Shown here: piece after piece, positions 36,586 to 45,395 of the stretch | How the letters are laid out: each line of letters starts with the position of its first letter | Numbering within the stretch: the stretch's first letter is position 1 | Assembly (NCBI RefSeq): GCF_013488205.1 | Contig: NZ_CP040908.1 | Span: 1,279,876-1,343,875 of the forward strand | DNA: 64,000 nucleotides | From: Empedobacter falsenii | Lineage (GTDB): Bacteria > Bacteroidota > Bacteroidia > Flavobacteriales > Weeksellaceae | Direction of reading: 5' to 3' | The notes under the pieces: generated by a model | Databases searched by the model: none | What the model was told of the DNA's origin: nothing | Seen by the model: only the letters and a program-made list of their open reading frames with translations | Program-made: the position numbers and the translations under genes

Positions 36586-37323
36586 CTATTTTGTACGATT
36601 ATTCCAAATTTCCCAAGCTTTTTCAGCTTGTAGAACCAACATTTCGTGACCATTTTTTATTTTGGCTCCGTTTTGTTGACCATTTTCTAAAAATTTTGTC
36701 AATGGTGGATTGTAAATCAAGTCGTACAATAGATGATTTTCGTTAATAAATTGATAGGGTAGAAGTGGAGCGTTTTCAATAGTTGGAAAAGTACCAACTG
36801 GCGAACAATTTACAATAATTTGATGATTCTGAATGATTTCTTTATTTAATTCATCATAAGAATAATGATTTTCGGTTTTTGTTCTCGAAACAATTTTATA
36901 GTCAATTTTCAATAAATCAAGAATATAAAAAACCGCTTTTGCAGCGCCTCCATTTCCTAAAACCAACCCTTTTTTGTGATGAGGTTCTAAAAGAGGTTCT
37001 ATCGAATGATGAAAACCGTAACAATCTGTATTATGTCCGATTCGTTTTCCATCTTTTATTAAAACCGTATTTACCGCACCAATTGCTTTGGCTTCTGGCG
37101 ATAATTCGTCCAAAAATGGAATGATTTCTTGTTTGTAAGGAATTGTGACATTAAAGCCCACTAAACCTTCGGTTTCGAATACTTTTTCTACTTCATCGAT
37201 TTGCTGTAAATCAAAAACATTGTAGACAGCGTCTACAATGTTCTCGTTTTTAAATTTTTCAGCAAAATAAGATTTAGAAAATGAATAAGAAATATTTCTT
37301 CCGATTAATCCAAATTGTCTCAT
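36586..37323 (-). CDS. aroE: Shikimate dehydrogenase
   Basis: 245 aa, slightly short for the family (about 270) but all landmarks are there: the shikimate-binding serines in SYSFSKSYF, the catalytic Lys in NVTIPYK (about residue 64), the Asp in HNTDCYGF, the NADP loop LGNGGAAKA and the SRTK that recognises the 2'-phosphate. The fourth step of aromatic amino-acid synthesis. Overlaps the dedA stop by 4 bp (ATGA-type). Confidence 0.94.
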   Translation of the reverse strand: MRQFGLIGRNISYSFSKSYFAEKFKNENIVDAVYNVFDLQQIDEVEKVFETEGLVGFNVTIPYKQEIIPFLDELSPEAKAIGAVNTVLIKDGKRIGHNTDCYGFHHSIEPLLEPHHKKGLVLGNGGAAKAVFYILDLLKIDYKIVSRTKTENHYSYDELNKEIIQNHQIIVNCSPVGTFPTIENAPLLPYQFINENHLLYDLIYNPPLTKFLENGQQNGAKIKNGHEMLVLQAEKAWEIWNNRTK

Positions 37324-37997
37324 TCTTCTGTTTTATTTTTATTGAATTGAGCTTTCACGATTCGGATAATCAACGGCATATTCGCCAATAATATAATTCC
37401 GAAAATGAATTTCTCTAAATTATTTTTTACAATGTCAAACTGACCTAATGTGTGTCCCAAAAGCGAAATAACGCCAACCCAAAGCACCGCACCTATAAAA
37501 CTATAGGTAATAAATGTGCGATAATTAAGGTTTGTAACACCACAAATAAATGGAATTATAGTACGAACAACAGGCATAAAACGAGCAATAATAATTGCTT
37601 TTTTACCATTTTCGTTAAAAAATTCTGTTGCTTTTTCGATATGTTTCTTTTTAAGAAACCATGAGTCTTTTCGTCCTAAAATCCAACCGCCAAATTTTCG
37701 TCCAACATAATAATTTACGTTATCACCAAGAATTGCTGCAACCATCAGTAACGGAATAATATATTCGATATGCAAATGGTTTTGGTCATCGCTTGCTGCA
37801 ATCATTCCAATCGAAAAGATTAGTGCATCTCCAGGTAAAAAAGGCATTAAAAATGACATGATAATTAAACCAGTTTCAGCGAAAATTATCAGGAATAAAA
37901 TAACATATATCCAATAACCGTAATTATTGATAATGTCCATTAATACCTTGTCTGGGCGTTGAACAAAATTGGTGATAAACTCAATAATAGATTGCAT
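37320..37997 (-). CDS. DedA family membrane protein
   Basis: 225 aa with five or six membrane segments and the VTT/DedA signature: ETGLIIMSFLMPFLPGDALIF with its Glu, ILGDNVNYYVGRKFGG, and ARFMPVVRTIIPFICGV with the two conserved Arg. DedA proteins are lipid scramblases/flippases, several of them recycling undecaprenyl phosphate or PE. Adjacent to murA (10 bp), which fits a cell-envelope role. Confidence 0.92.
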   Translation of the reverse strand: MQSIIEFITNFVQRPDKVLMDIINNYGYWIYVILFLIIFAETGLIIMSFLMPFLPGDALIFSIGMIAASDDQNHLHIEYIIPLLMVAAILGDNVNYYVGRKFGGWILGRKDSWFLKKKHIEKATEFFNENGKKAIIIARFMPVVRTIIPFICGVTNLNYRTFITYSFIGAVLWVGVISLLGHTLGQFDIVKNNLEKFIFGIILLANMPLIIRIVKAQFNKNKTEE

Positions 37998-38007
37998 TTT
38001 TTATTTT

Positions 38008-39318
38008 TTAAGCCCTAATTATATCAGCTCCAATAGCACGTAAACGTACATCGATATCTTCGTAACCACGGTCAATTTGATCGATATTATGAATAACAGT
38101 TTTTCCTTTCGCAGAAAGTGCAGCAATCAATAAAGACATACCGGCACGAATATCTGGCGAAGTTAATTCAGCTCCTTTCAACGGTGTTTCGTGATTAAGA
38201 CCAATTACTGTTGCACGGTGCGGATCACATAAAATAATTTGCGCACCCATATCGATTAATTTATCAACGAAGAATAAACGAGACTCGAACATTTTTTGGT
38301 GGATCAAAACGCTTCCTTTTGCTTGAGTGGCAATTACCAAAATAATTGACAATAAATCTGGCGTAAATCCTGGCCATGGCGCATCAGAAATAGTTAAAAT
38401 AGAACCGTCAATAAAACGCTCGATTTCGTAATGTTCTTGAGCTGGAATATAAATATCGTCATCGCGTCGTTCTAATTTGATTCCTAATTTTCTGAAAACA
38501 TCTGGAATAACACCTAAATTTTCCCACGAAACATTTTTGATTGTTAATTCAGATTTTGTCATTGCTGCTAAACCAATCCAAGATCCAATTTCGATCATAT
38601 CTGGTAAACATGTATGTTCAGTTCCACCTAATTTATCAACTCCTTCAATCGTTAAAAGATTCGAAGAAATTCCAGAAATTTTAGCACCCATTCTGTTCAA
38701 CATTTTACATAATTGTTGAATGTAAGGCTCACATGCAGCGTTGTAAATAGTTGTTGTTCCTTTCGCTAAAACTGCAGCCATAATAATATTTGCAGTTCCT
38801 GTTACAGAAGCTTCTTCTAATAACATATAAGAACCTTGCAATCCGTTTTCGTCTACTTCTACACCATAGAAATCTTCGTCAGGATTGAAACGATATTTAG
38901 CTCCTAAAGCAAAGAAACCTTCGAAGTGCGTATCTAAACGACGACGTCCAATTTTATCTCCTCCTGGTTTTGGCATAAAAGCTTCTCCGAAACGAGCTAA
39001 AAGTGGTCCCATTAACATGATTGATCCACGTAATGCAGCACCATCTTTGCGAAATTGTTTTCCTTTTAAATAATCTAATCGTAATTCGTCAGCTTGAAAA
39101 GTGAAATCTCCTTTTCCATTTTTTTGTGTTTTTACGCCTAAATCACCCAAAATTTCAATCAAACGATTGACATCTCGAATGTCTGGAATATTTTTAACAC
39201 GAACTTGTTCATTGGTTAATAAAACCGCACATAAAATTTGTAGTACTTCATTTTTAGCACCTTGCGGAGTAATTTCTCCTTTCAAAGGTTTCCCTCCCTT
39301 TATTTGAAATGTAGCCAT
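38008..39318 (-). CDS. murA: UDP-N-acetylglucosamine enolpyruvyl transferase with Asp at the fosfomycin site
   Basis: 436 aa. The first committed step of peptidoglycan synthesis. Visible: the N-terminal KGEITPQGAKNEVLQIL with the catalytic Lys22, the active-site loop KPGGDKIGRRRLDTH and the C-terminal DIRAGMSLLIAAL. The loop normally reads PGGC, where Cys (115 in E. coli) is the target of fosfomycin; here it is Asp121. In other bacteria C-to-D gives an active, fosfomycin-resistant MurA. Transcribed with DUF4290 upstream (24 bp) and dedA downstream. Confidence 0.96.
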   Translation of the reverse strand: MATFQIKGGKPLKGEITPQGAKNEVLQILCAVLLTNEQVRVKNIPDIRDVNRLIEILGDLGVKTQKNGKGDFTFQADELRLDYLKGKQFRKDGAALRGSIMLMGPLLARFGEAFMPKPGGDKIGRRRLDTHFEGFFALGAKYRFNPDEDFYGVEVDENGLQGSYMLLEEASVTGTANIIMAAVLAKGTTTIYNAACEPYIQQLCKMLNRMGAKISGISSNLLTIEGVDKLGGTEHTCLPDMIEIGSWIGLAAMTKSELTIKNVSWENLGVIPDVFRKLGIKLERRDDDIYIPAQEHYEIERFIDGSILTISDAPWPGFTPDLLSIILVIATQAKGSVLIHQKMFESRLFFVDKLIDMGAQIILCDPHRATVIGLNHETPLKGAELTSPDIRAGMSLLIAALSAKGKTVIHNIDQIDRGYEDIDVRLRAIGADIIRA

Positions 39319-39342
39319 TTAGTTGTATTAAATAGTTTTGAT

Positions 39343-40080
39343 TTAACCTTTATTGTTTCGAACGTTTTGGTTTCGATTGTTGTTATTTTGATTATTTCTG
39401 TTATTGTTGTTTTGACGATTATTCGAATTTTGGTTATTATTTCGATTGTTGTTATTTTGATGATTACGATTATTGTTTTGGTAATTTCTATTGTTTTGAT
39501 TGTTGTTTGAATGATTATTATTCGAATTCAAACGATCAGGTGAAACCAAGTGGTCATCAACTTTTCTCAAATCAATTTTACCATCAGATAATTCGTACAA
39601 ATGATTAAAAATAACTTGATCATCAACTGTATCTTTATTCCAAAGTAAATAACATTTTTTCATGTGATTAGCAATCGCAAAGTACAAACCTTCGCGTTTT
39701 TCACCTTCTTCCCACGTTACAGCAACATCAATCATTTTACGAATATTGTTTCCGTAATATCTGTATTTATAGATGCTTTTTGGATATTCTACTTTATTTG
39801 GTTTACTATTTACCGTATCTTTTTTTGTCGGAATTGGATAAGGAGATTTTACATCCAAATCAAATTCAGCCATGATAAAAAGTTGATCCCAAAGTTTGTG
39901 TTGAAAATCTGGTACATCACGCAAGTGAGGATTTAATTCTCCCATTACTTCAATTATAATTTCGGCAAATCCGTTGCGTTCTGTTTCGTCTTTTATTGTT
40001 TTACAATGATTTACCATTTCTTGAATATGACGACCATATTCTGGAATAATCAATTGCGAACGAAGTGTATTATATTCCAT
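39343..40080 (-). CDS. DUF4290 protein with Asn-rich tail
   Basis: 245 aa. Residues 1-180 are the DUF4290 domain (EYNTLRSQLIIPEYGRHIQ, GELNPHLRDVPDFQHKLWDQ, ANHMKKCYLLWNKD). The last about 60 residues are almost only Asn, Gln and Arg with NNNRN-type runs, a disordered, repeat-prone tail. The family always lies next to murA in Flavobacteriia as far as I know; function unknown. First gene of the six-gene leftward operon. Confidence 0.87.
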   Translation of the reverse strand: MEYNTLRSQLIIPEYGRHIQEMVNHCKTIKDETERNGFAEIIIEVMGELNPHLRDVPDFQHKLWDQLFIMAEFDLDVKSPYPIPTKKDTVNSKPNKVEYPKSIYKYRYYGNNIRKMIDVAVTWEEGEKREGLYFAIANHMKKCYLLWNKDTVDDQVIFNHLYELSDGKIDLRKVDDHLVSPDRLNSNNNHSNNNQNNRNYQNNNRNHQNNNNRNNNQNSNNRQNNNNRNNQNNNNRNQNVRNNKG

Positions 40081-40103
40081 TAAATTTTCTAATGTATTGG
40101 TTA

Positions 40104-40111
40104 CAAATTTA
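40104..40111 (-). promoter_or_regulatory. -7 element of the DUF4290-murA operon
   Basis: TAAATTTG on the minus strand, 23 nt before the ATG at 40080. No -33 TTG at the expected position. The 40112-40348 interval shows no gene on either strand. Confidence 0.4.
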
Positions 40112-40348
40112 CAAAATTCTATCCGATTATTTGGGTAGAAAAGGTATATTGATTGCTAATTTTTTATTAAATTTTATTCCTTAAAAACGGTTATAGTCGG
40201 AAGAAGATAAACCGTAAAATAAGATTTTGTCTATTTTAATTCAAAATAGTTGAAAATCTTTATCACTAAGGAAAATTAAGTTAAAACCTTTTGGTTGTCA
40301 ACAAATATAGTATTTTCTTTTAATAATTTAGAATTTTTGGGTTTTGTT

Positions 40349-40555
40349 TTAATCTTCCGTATAGTCAATAATATCACCTGGTTTACAATCTAAAGCTTTG
40401 CAAATTGCATTCAAAGTTTCGAAGCGAATGGCTTTAGCTTTTCCATTTTTTAGAATAGATAAGTTAGATAATGTAATACCAACTTTTTCACTCAAATCAT
40501 TCAAAGACATTTTACGTTTTGCCATCATGACATCTAAATTGATAATAATTGCCAT
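40349..40555 (-). CDS. Small XRE/YozG-type helix-turn-helix protein
   Basis: 68 aa, one Cro/CI-like HTH: KRKMSLNDLSEKVGITLSNLS then ILKNGKAKAIRFETLNAICKALDCKPGDIIDY. This is the compact family that regularly pairs with DUF2975 membrane proteins, as here with a 2-bp gap. The pair probably senses an envelope signal, with the HTH protein as the DNA-binding arm. Confidence 0.92.
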   Translation of the reverse strand: MAIIINLDVMMAKRKMSLNDLSEKVGITLSNLSILKNGKAKAIRFETLNAICKALDCKPGDIIDYTED

Positions 40556-40557
40556 AT

Positions 40558-41175
40558 TTATATCGTTAAATCGTTTTCTTGTTTCATTTGAATACTTTGT
40601 TTTAAGGCTATAGCGAATACAAGTGTAAATAAACCTGCAGATAGAGATGAAATATTAATCATATTATTCTCAGAAATAATGAAATTACTGTTTACAAGAT
40701 ATTTTTCTAATTGATTATTTTTAATAAAATTTAATAAAGAATCTATTAAAGTGAAACTAATAACAGCAAACCCATTGTACAATAAAGTATTGTATGTGCT
40801 TTTTTCAAATAATTCACCGTTAATAAATCTTTTAATTAATCGAATTGTAGAAAATAAATAAAAAACTATTACAACGCCTAAAAGTAAATATAAAACCCAA
40901 ATATAAAATGGGTAAATGTCTAGACTTCTATCAGTATATACTTCTAAACTAATTTCGTTTGTTAAAATGTCTCCATCTATTCTTGGAATAGAAATAGTGT
41001 TATTGACACTATTTTTTGGAATGACATTAAAATATTCATAATTTCTTTTTGAATTTCCATCATTCAAACCTCTTTTGAAATCATTTAATCCATTATTAAA
41101 AAAGAAATCAATAAAAGGTAGAGTGATTAGTAATACTCCAATTAATTTTAAATAAAATTTAGATTTAGTTTCCAT
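40558..41175 (-). CDS. DUF2975 membrane protein
   Basis: 205 aa from the ATG at 41175; an ATG at 41199 would add eight residues and is possible. Four membrane segments (about residues 8-28, 95-118, 130-155 and 170-195). FINGELFEKSTYNTLLYNGF is a conserved DUF2975 segment. Immediately followed by the small HTH gene; the pair is divergent from the small secreted-protein gene at 41387. Confidence 0.85.
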   Translation of the reverse strand: METKSKFYLKLIGVLLITLPFIDFFFNNGLNDFKRGLNDGNSKRNYEYFNVIPKNSVNNTISIPRIDGDILTNEISLEVYTDRSLDIYPFYIWVLYLLLGVVIVFYLFSTIRLIKRFINGELFEKSTYNTLLYNGFAVISFTLIDSLLNFIKNNQLEKYLVNSNFIISENNMINISSLSAGLFTLVFAIALKQSIQMKQENDLTI

Positions 41176-41310
41176 ATTTAGTAATAATTTATTTTTCAAA
41201 TTAAATAGAAATATTTTGAATTACAAAATAAATTTATTGTAAAGCAATAAAAATATATTAATAAACGATTTAATTGTCGTTTTTTTAAGCTAAATAATTT
41301 TTATTGATTT

Positions 41311-41332
41311 GTAACGTTTTTGAACATTTATC
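41311..41332 (+). promoter_or_regulatory. Conserved upstream box, copy 1 (nickel block)
   Basis: GTAACGTTTTTGAACATTTA(TC), 76 nt before the ATG at 41387 and 37 nt before a TACCTTTA -7-like element (41370-41377). A second copy (20 of 22 bases identical) sits at 50082-50103 with identical spacing. Confidence 0.65.
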
Positions 41333-41386
41333 CTCTATTTTGAATAATCCTTTAGGTAGAATGTTGTAGTACCTTTACAATCGTAA

Positions 41387-41713
41387 ATGAAAACGATTTT
41401 TCACATATTTTCTGTCTTTTTTTTGATTGTTCTGTTTAGCTTTTCTAACAAAACAAATCAATCTTCTGCGCATCAAAAAGTAGAAAAAGAGACAATAAAA
41501 TGTGATAATACAAATAGCACTATTGAGGGATTTACATTTACTGTAGAAGATTTAAAAATCAATGATTTTTCTTTTGACGAATTTATCAACGCAGATGTTA
41601 AATTTAATTTTAATCAACAGATTTGTGTTCGTATTTTTTCTGATTTATTTTCTACTTCAACGAATAAAATTTGCCTGTTGAGGCATTATATCTACGGTTT
41701 ACCATTTATCTGA
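41387..41713 (+). CDS. Small secreted protein heading the nickel block
   Basis: 108 aa with a clear signal peptide (about residues 1-21, MKTIFHIFSVFFLIVLFSFS). The mature part has one Cys pair-like layout (Cys39, Cys79, Cys95), an acidic centre (EDLKINDFSFDEFINADVKF) and the segment QICVRIFSDLF. It resembles in size, architecture and a few positions (IxC, F(N/T)F, (C/F)VRxF) the 117-aa protein at 50157, but overall identity is low. 87 bp upstream of hypA. Function unknown; metal or signal sensing is a guess. Confidence 0.65.
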   Translation: MKTIFHIFSVFFLIVLFSFSNKTNQSSAHQKVEKETIKCDNTNSTIEGFTFTVEDLKINDFSFDEFINADVKFNFNQQICVRIFSDLFSTSTNKICLLRHYIYGLPFI

Positions 41714-41800
41714 TAAACATAAAACTTTCTTATACATAGCTATTTTCTAAGCATTTATTTTGTTTAGAAGGAGGGGATCTATTCACAAAAATTAAAAATT

Positions 41801-42148
41801 ATGCACGAATTAAGTATTGTCAAAGACATATTTGATACGTTGAACGAGCACTATGATTCGAAGATAGAAGATATAGAAAAAGTTCAAATTACAGCTGGGC
41901 TTTTATCAAATGTTCAACCTGTTTTAATCCAAAATGCATTTGATGCATTTATAGCTGATAACCAAAATTATAATGAAATCGAGTTAGAGGTTTTAGTCAA
42001 TGAAATTGTGGCGTATTGCGAACATTGTCACAAGAATTTCGAAGTCAAATATCACAAATTTGTTTGCGAAGATTGCTCAACACCGTCCAGCACAATTGTC
42101 AAAGGAAATGAGCTTTTTATCTCGCAAGTCATCTTTAAAAATAAATAA
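41801..42148 (+). CDS. hypA: HypA nickel metallochaperone
   Basis: 115 aa. MHELSIVKDI carries the N-terminal Ni-binding His2; the zinc domain is CEHC (about residues 73-76) and CEDC (about 89-92). HypA passes nickel to hydrogenase with HypB, but in urease-positive bacteria such as Helicobacter it also supplies urease. No hydrogenase gene is in this window, and hypB and a UreE follow directly. Confidence 0.94.
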   Translation: MHELSIVKDIFDTLNEHYDSKIEDIEKVQITAGLLSNVQPVLIQNAFDAFIADNQNYNEIELEVLVNEIVAYCEHCHKNFEVKYHKFVCEDCSTPSSTIVKGNELFISQVIFKNK

Positions 42149-42172
42149 TCATTAATTAAACATATTTCAATT

Positions 42173-42892
42173 ATGTCAACAAATACACAAAATCCAAAAA
42201 GTCTTGGGAATAGAGTAGGATCTGTTCAATGCGACAACACAACTTTACATTTATTAAAAGCCAACGATTATGTTGCAAATGCGATTCGCGAACGTCTGAA
42301 AGATGTTTGTATCATCAATGTTTGTTCGTCTCCAGGATCAGGAAAAACAACATTGTTACAAGAAATTGGAAAACGTTTGGGAAAAGAATTGAATATTTCT
42401 GTTTTAGTTGGTGATCCAGAAACGGAGCGTGATGCAGTTCGTATGCGCGAAGTTGGGATTAATGCTTTACAAATTGTAACAGGTGGAATGTGTCATATCG
42501 AAGCGCAAATGATTTTACAAGCTTTGGATCACATTAATTTGGACGGAACAGATTTATTATTCATCGAAAATGTAGGAAATCTTCTTTGTCCATCAGCTTT
42601 TGATTTAGGTGAAGATTATCGTGTAACACTTATTGCTACAACAGAAGGTGATGATAAACCAAAAAAATATCCACGTATGTTCTTAACAAGTGAGTTGATG
42701 TTGGTTTCTAAATCAGATTTATTACCATATGTACCTTTTTCTATCGAAGCGGTTACTAAAGATGCAAGAGAGGTTAATCCAAACTTAGAAGTACAAACAA
42801 TCAGTACGTTGAATGGAGAAGGAATTGACGAATGGTGTCAATGGTTGAAAGAGAAAGTTCAGTTGAAAAAAGAAGCTGCTCAACAAAAATAA
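42173..42892 (+). CDS. hypB: HypB GTPase
   Basis: 239 aa. P-loop CSSPGSGKTTLL (about 51-62), the metal site GGMCHIEAQM, the ENVGNLLCPSAFDLGE block and the guanine-type TKSDLL-like SKSDLLPYV. There is no His-rich N-terminal tail, so it likely has no nickel-storage function. 24 bp after hypA and 12 bp before the UreE-like gene. Confidence 0.95.
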   Translation: MSTNTQNPKSLGNRVGSVQCDNTTLHLLKANDYVANAIRERLKDVCIINVCSSPGSGKTTLLQEIGKRLGKELNISVLVGDPETERDAVRMREVGINALQIVTGGMCHIEAQMILQALDHINLDGTDLLFIENVGNLLCPSAFDLGEDYRVTLIATTEGDDKPKKYPRMFLTSELMLVSKSDLLPYVPFSIEAVTKDAREVNPNLEVQTISTLNGEGIDEWCQWLKEKVQLKKEAAQQK

Positions 42893-42904
42893 TAGATCGA
42901 AACA

Positions 42905-43366
42905 ATGGAAAATCAGTTGGTAATTATAGATAAAATTCAGTCAAAAACTGAACAAGTAGAAAATGTTTTGGATCAATTAACGATTGAATGGTTTGAGATT
43001 CGAAAACAAAAAATTACGCGAAAAACAACTGCTGGTTTGACATTAGAACTTCGATTACAAACTAAAAATGAGTGGCAGAACGGCGATCGATTATTTCATG
43101 AAAACAATTTAATAGCTTCAGTTTACATAAAACCTTGTTTGTGTATTCAGTTTTCTGCAAAATCGAAGTCCGATGCCGCTGATTTTTGTTACTTCGTTGG
43201 CAATCGTCACCTTCCTATTTATTGGAAAAACGACGATAATCAACTTTTGCTTCCTTATGATGGTCGTATGTACGAGCAACTTTTGACTCGTTATCAAGAT
43301 AAAATACAACTTGTCGAAGCACAATTAATCAGTGAATTTTTATTAAAAAATTTGGTAAAAAATTAA
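42905..43366 (+). CDS. UreE-family nickel chaperone, paralogue 1
   Basis: 153 aa. The N-terminal UreE peptide-binding-like domain (about 1-75) and a metal-binding domain (about 78-145) with CYFVGNRHLPIYW, which contains the conserved bridging His. No His-rich C-terminal tail. A second UreE lies at 53787 in the urease block; the two share the GN(R/K)HLP motif and length but little else. It may be dedicated to HypAB or to storage. Confidence 0.85.
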   Translation: MENQLVIIDKIQSKTEQVENVLDQLTIEWFEIRKQKITRKTTAGLTLELRLQTKNEWQNGDRLFHENNLIASVYIKPCLCIQFSAKSKSDAADFCYFVGNRHLPIYWKNDDNQLLLPYDGRMYEQLLTRYQDKIQLVEAQLISEFLLKNLVKN

Positions 43367-43369
43367 ACC

Positions 43370-44392
43370 ATGAATTGTAAAATATTTCATCGCATAACCC
43401 TTGTTTTATCATTCTTTATTTTCTTTCAAAGTTGTCATTCTTCTTCAAAAAAGAGCGAACAACAAGGCGAAATAAAAGCAGAAGATAGTCGTGGAAAAAT
43501 AGTTTCGTTACCGCAAGAAGCAAAACGAGTGATTGTACTTTTTGAACCTTCTTTGGACGAAATTTATATGTTACACGCCGAAGATAAAGTGGTTGGAATT
43601 CCCCAACAAGTTTTTCAGAATGAAGATAAATATGAGTTCTATGCGAAACTAGATGAGCGAATCAAAAACAAAACAATTGCGACGCCAACTTTTGGAGGTG
43701 GATCAAGTAATATTGAAACAATTGTTGGTTTGCAGCCTGATTTAGCAATTGTTTATGAACAGAATATCGAAACAATTCAGCAATTAGAAGAGTTAAATAT
43801 TCCAGTTTTTACCGTTTCAAGTTTAAGTCAAGATAAGATTTACAAAGAATTGCTTGGAATGGGAACTTTATTAGGGAAAAAACAACGAGCAGAGGAAGTG
43901 GTTTCATATGTAAAAACAGAGGCTGAAAAGTTGAAAACTCCTGTAAACGAAAAGCCTAAAAAAGTCTATTACGCATGGTCGAAAGGACGTATTTTTTCGA
44001 CATCAGGAAAAGGAACTTTGTTAGATTTAGCGATCAAATTATCAGGTGCAGAAAATGCTTGTCCGTTGGAAATGGAATCGCCAAATGTTGGTGCAGAATC
44101 GATTTATAAATGGAATCCAGATTTGATTGTACTTTGGAATTCGAGCCTTGATGAGGTGTATCAACTAAAAGAATTGGATGCTTTGCCAGCGGTAAAATCG
44201 AAACAAGTTTTCGCGATGAATCCTGCATTTTATTACGATCCGCATACGGTTAAGTTTTTATTATTTGCCAAACAACTTCGCAATTGGTGCTATCCTTCGG
44301 CTTATTCGACTGAACAATTAAACAAAGAGGTGCAAAACGATATCATGCAATTGTACCAAAAACCAGATTTATACAAGAAAAATGCAATCTAA
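43370..44392 (+). CDS. ABC importer substrate-binding lipoprotein
   Basis: 340 aa. Signal peptide with lipobox FQSC-H (Cys about residue 22). The FecB/BtuF fold is clear: VIVLFEPSLDEIYMLHAEDKVVG, IETIVGLQPDLAIVYE, the LGKKQRAEEV helix and FAMNPAFYYDPHTVK. Starts the FecBCD-like operon. Such receptors bind siderophores, heme, cobalamin or metal chelates; by context I infer a nickel ligand. Confidence 0.9.
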   Translation: MNCKIFHRITLVLSFFIFFQSCHSSSKKSEQQGEIKAEDSRGKIVSLPQEAKRVIVLFEPSLDEIYMLHAEDKVVGIPQQVFQNEDKYEFYAKLDERIKNKTIATPTFGGGSSNIETIVGLQPDLAIVYEQNIETIQQLEELNIPVFTVSSLSQDKIYKELLGMGTLLGKKQRAEEVVSYVKTEAEKLKTPVNEKPKKVYYAWSKGRIFSTSGKGTLLDLAIKLSGAENACPLEMESPNVGAESIYKWNPDLIVLWNSSLDEVYQLKELDALPAVKSKQVFAMNPAFYYDPHTVKFLLFAKQLRNWCYPSAYSTEQLNKEVQNDIMQLYQKPDLYKKNAI

Positions 44393-45395
44393 ATTGAAAT
44401 TTTACGGTCTACTTTTGATTTTGCCAATAACGGTTGTTATCCTTTCTATGACAATGGGCGCAACGAATTTTGTAGGTATTTCGGAGTTGATTCGTTACAG
44501 TTCATCTGCAATCAGTAAGTTAATTTCGGGAACAACTAATTTACCTCAATCAAGTATAGAAACTATTTTGTGGCAAGTTCGTTTACCTCGTATTGTATTA
44601 ACGTTTATTGTTGGCGCAGCTTTGGCATCTTCTGGTAATGTTTTACAAGCAATTTTCAGAAACCCAATTGTAGATCCATTTACATTAGGTATATCATCTG
44701 GTTCTGCTGTTGGAGCAGCTTTAGCAATGGTTGTTCCTGTGTTGTCAATTAATATTTCAGCATTTGTATTTGGTGTTTGTGCTGTATTATTAACGTATTT
44801 AATTTCTAAAACTAATGTCAAAAGCTCGTTAATCAATATGGTTTTATCAGGGATGATAATTTCTGGAGTTTTTACAGCCGTTTTGACGCTTTTACAATAC
44901 ATCAGCGATCCATACAAATTGCAAATGATTGTGCAATGGACGATGGGAAATTTACATACAGCTTCTTGGGAAAAAGTAGAAATAGCTTTTTATCCGATTT
45001 TAATTGGTTTAACCATTATCATTTTATTCCGTTGGAAACTTAATTTATTGTCTTTGGGTGATGAAGAAGCGCTTGCAGTTGGCGTAAAACCAGGACTTTT
45101 GAAAGTTATTTTGATAGGTGTTGCAACCTTAATTACAGCCGCTTGTGTTGCCGCAGTTGGTGTGATAAGTTTATTTGGATTAATCGTTCCACATATTAGT
45201 CGAATGTTTTTTGGACCAAATAACGAAAAAACGGTTTGGGCAAATATTAGTATTGGAGGAACTCTTCTTTTGGTAATCGACGATTTTTCGAGAACGGTAA
45301 TGCCTTTTGAGATTCCGGTTGGTGTTTTTACAATGTTGATTGGTGCACCAATTTTTATTTATCTGATGAGAAAAAACGCAGCAAATTGGGGCTAA
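44382..45395 (+). CDS. FecCD-type ABC permease
   Basis: 337 aa, nine or ten membrane helices. The family motifs RLPRIVLTFIVGAALASSG, QAIFRNPIVDPFTLGISSGSAVGA-type block (seen as FRNPIVDPFTLG) and the C-terminal GLIVPHISRMFFG are visible. It overlaps the binding-protein gene by 11 bp and the ATPase by one base (TAATG). Confidence 0.94.
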   Translation: MQSKLKFYGLLLILPITVVILSMTMGATNFVGISELIRYSSSAISKLISGTTNLPQSSIETILWQVRLPRIVLTFIVGAALASSGNVLQAIFRNPIVDPFTLGISSGSAVGAALAMVVPVLSINISAFVFGVCAVLLTYLISKTNVKSSLINMVLSGMIISGVFTAVLTLLQYISDPYKLQMIVQWTMGNLHTASWEKVEIAFYPILIGLTIIILFRWKLNLLSLGDEEALAVGVKPGLLKVILIGVATLITAACVAAVGVISLFGLIVPHISRMFFGPNNEKTVWANISIGGTLLLVIDDFSRTVMPFEIPVGVFTMLIGAPIFIYLMRKNAANWG

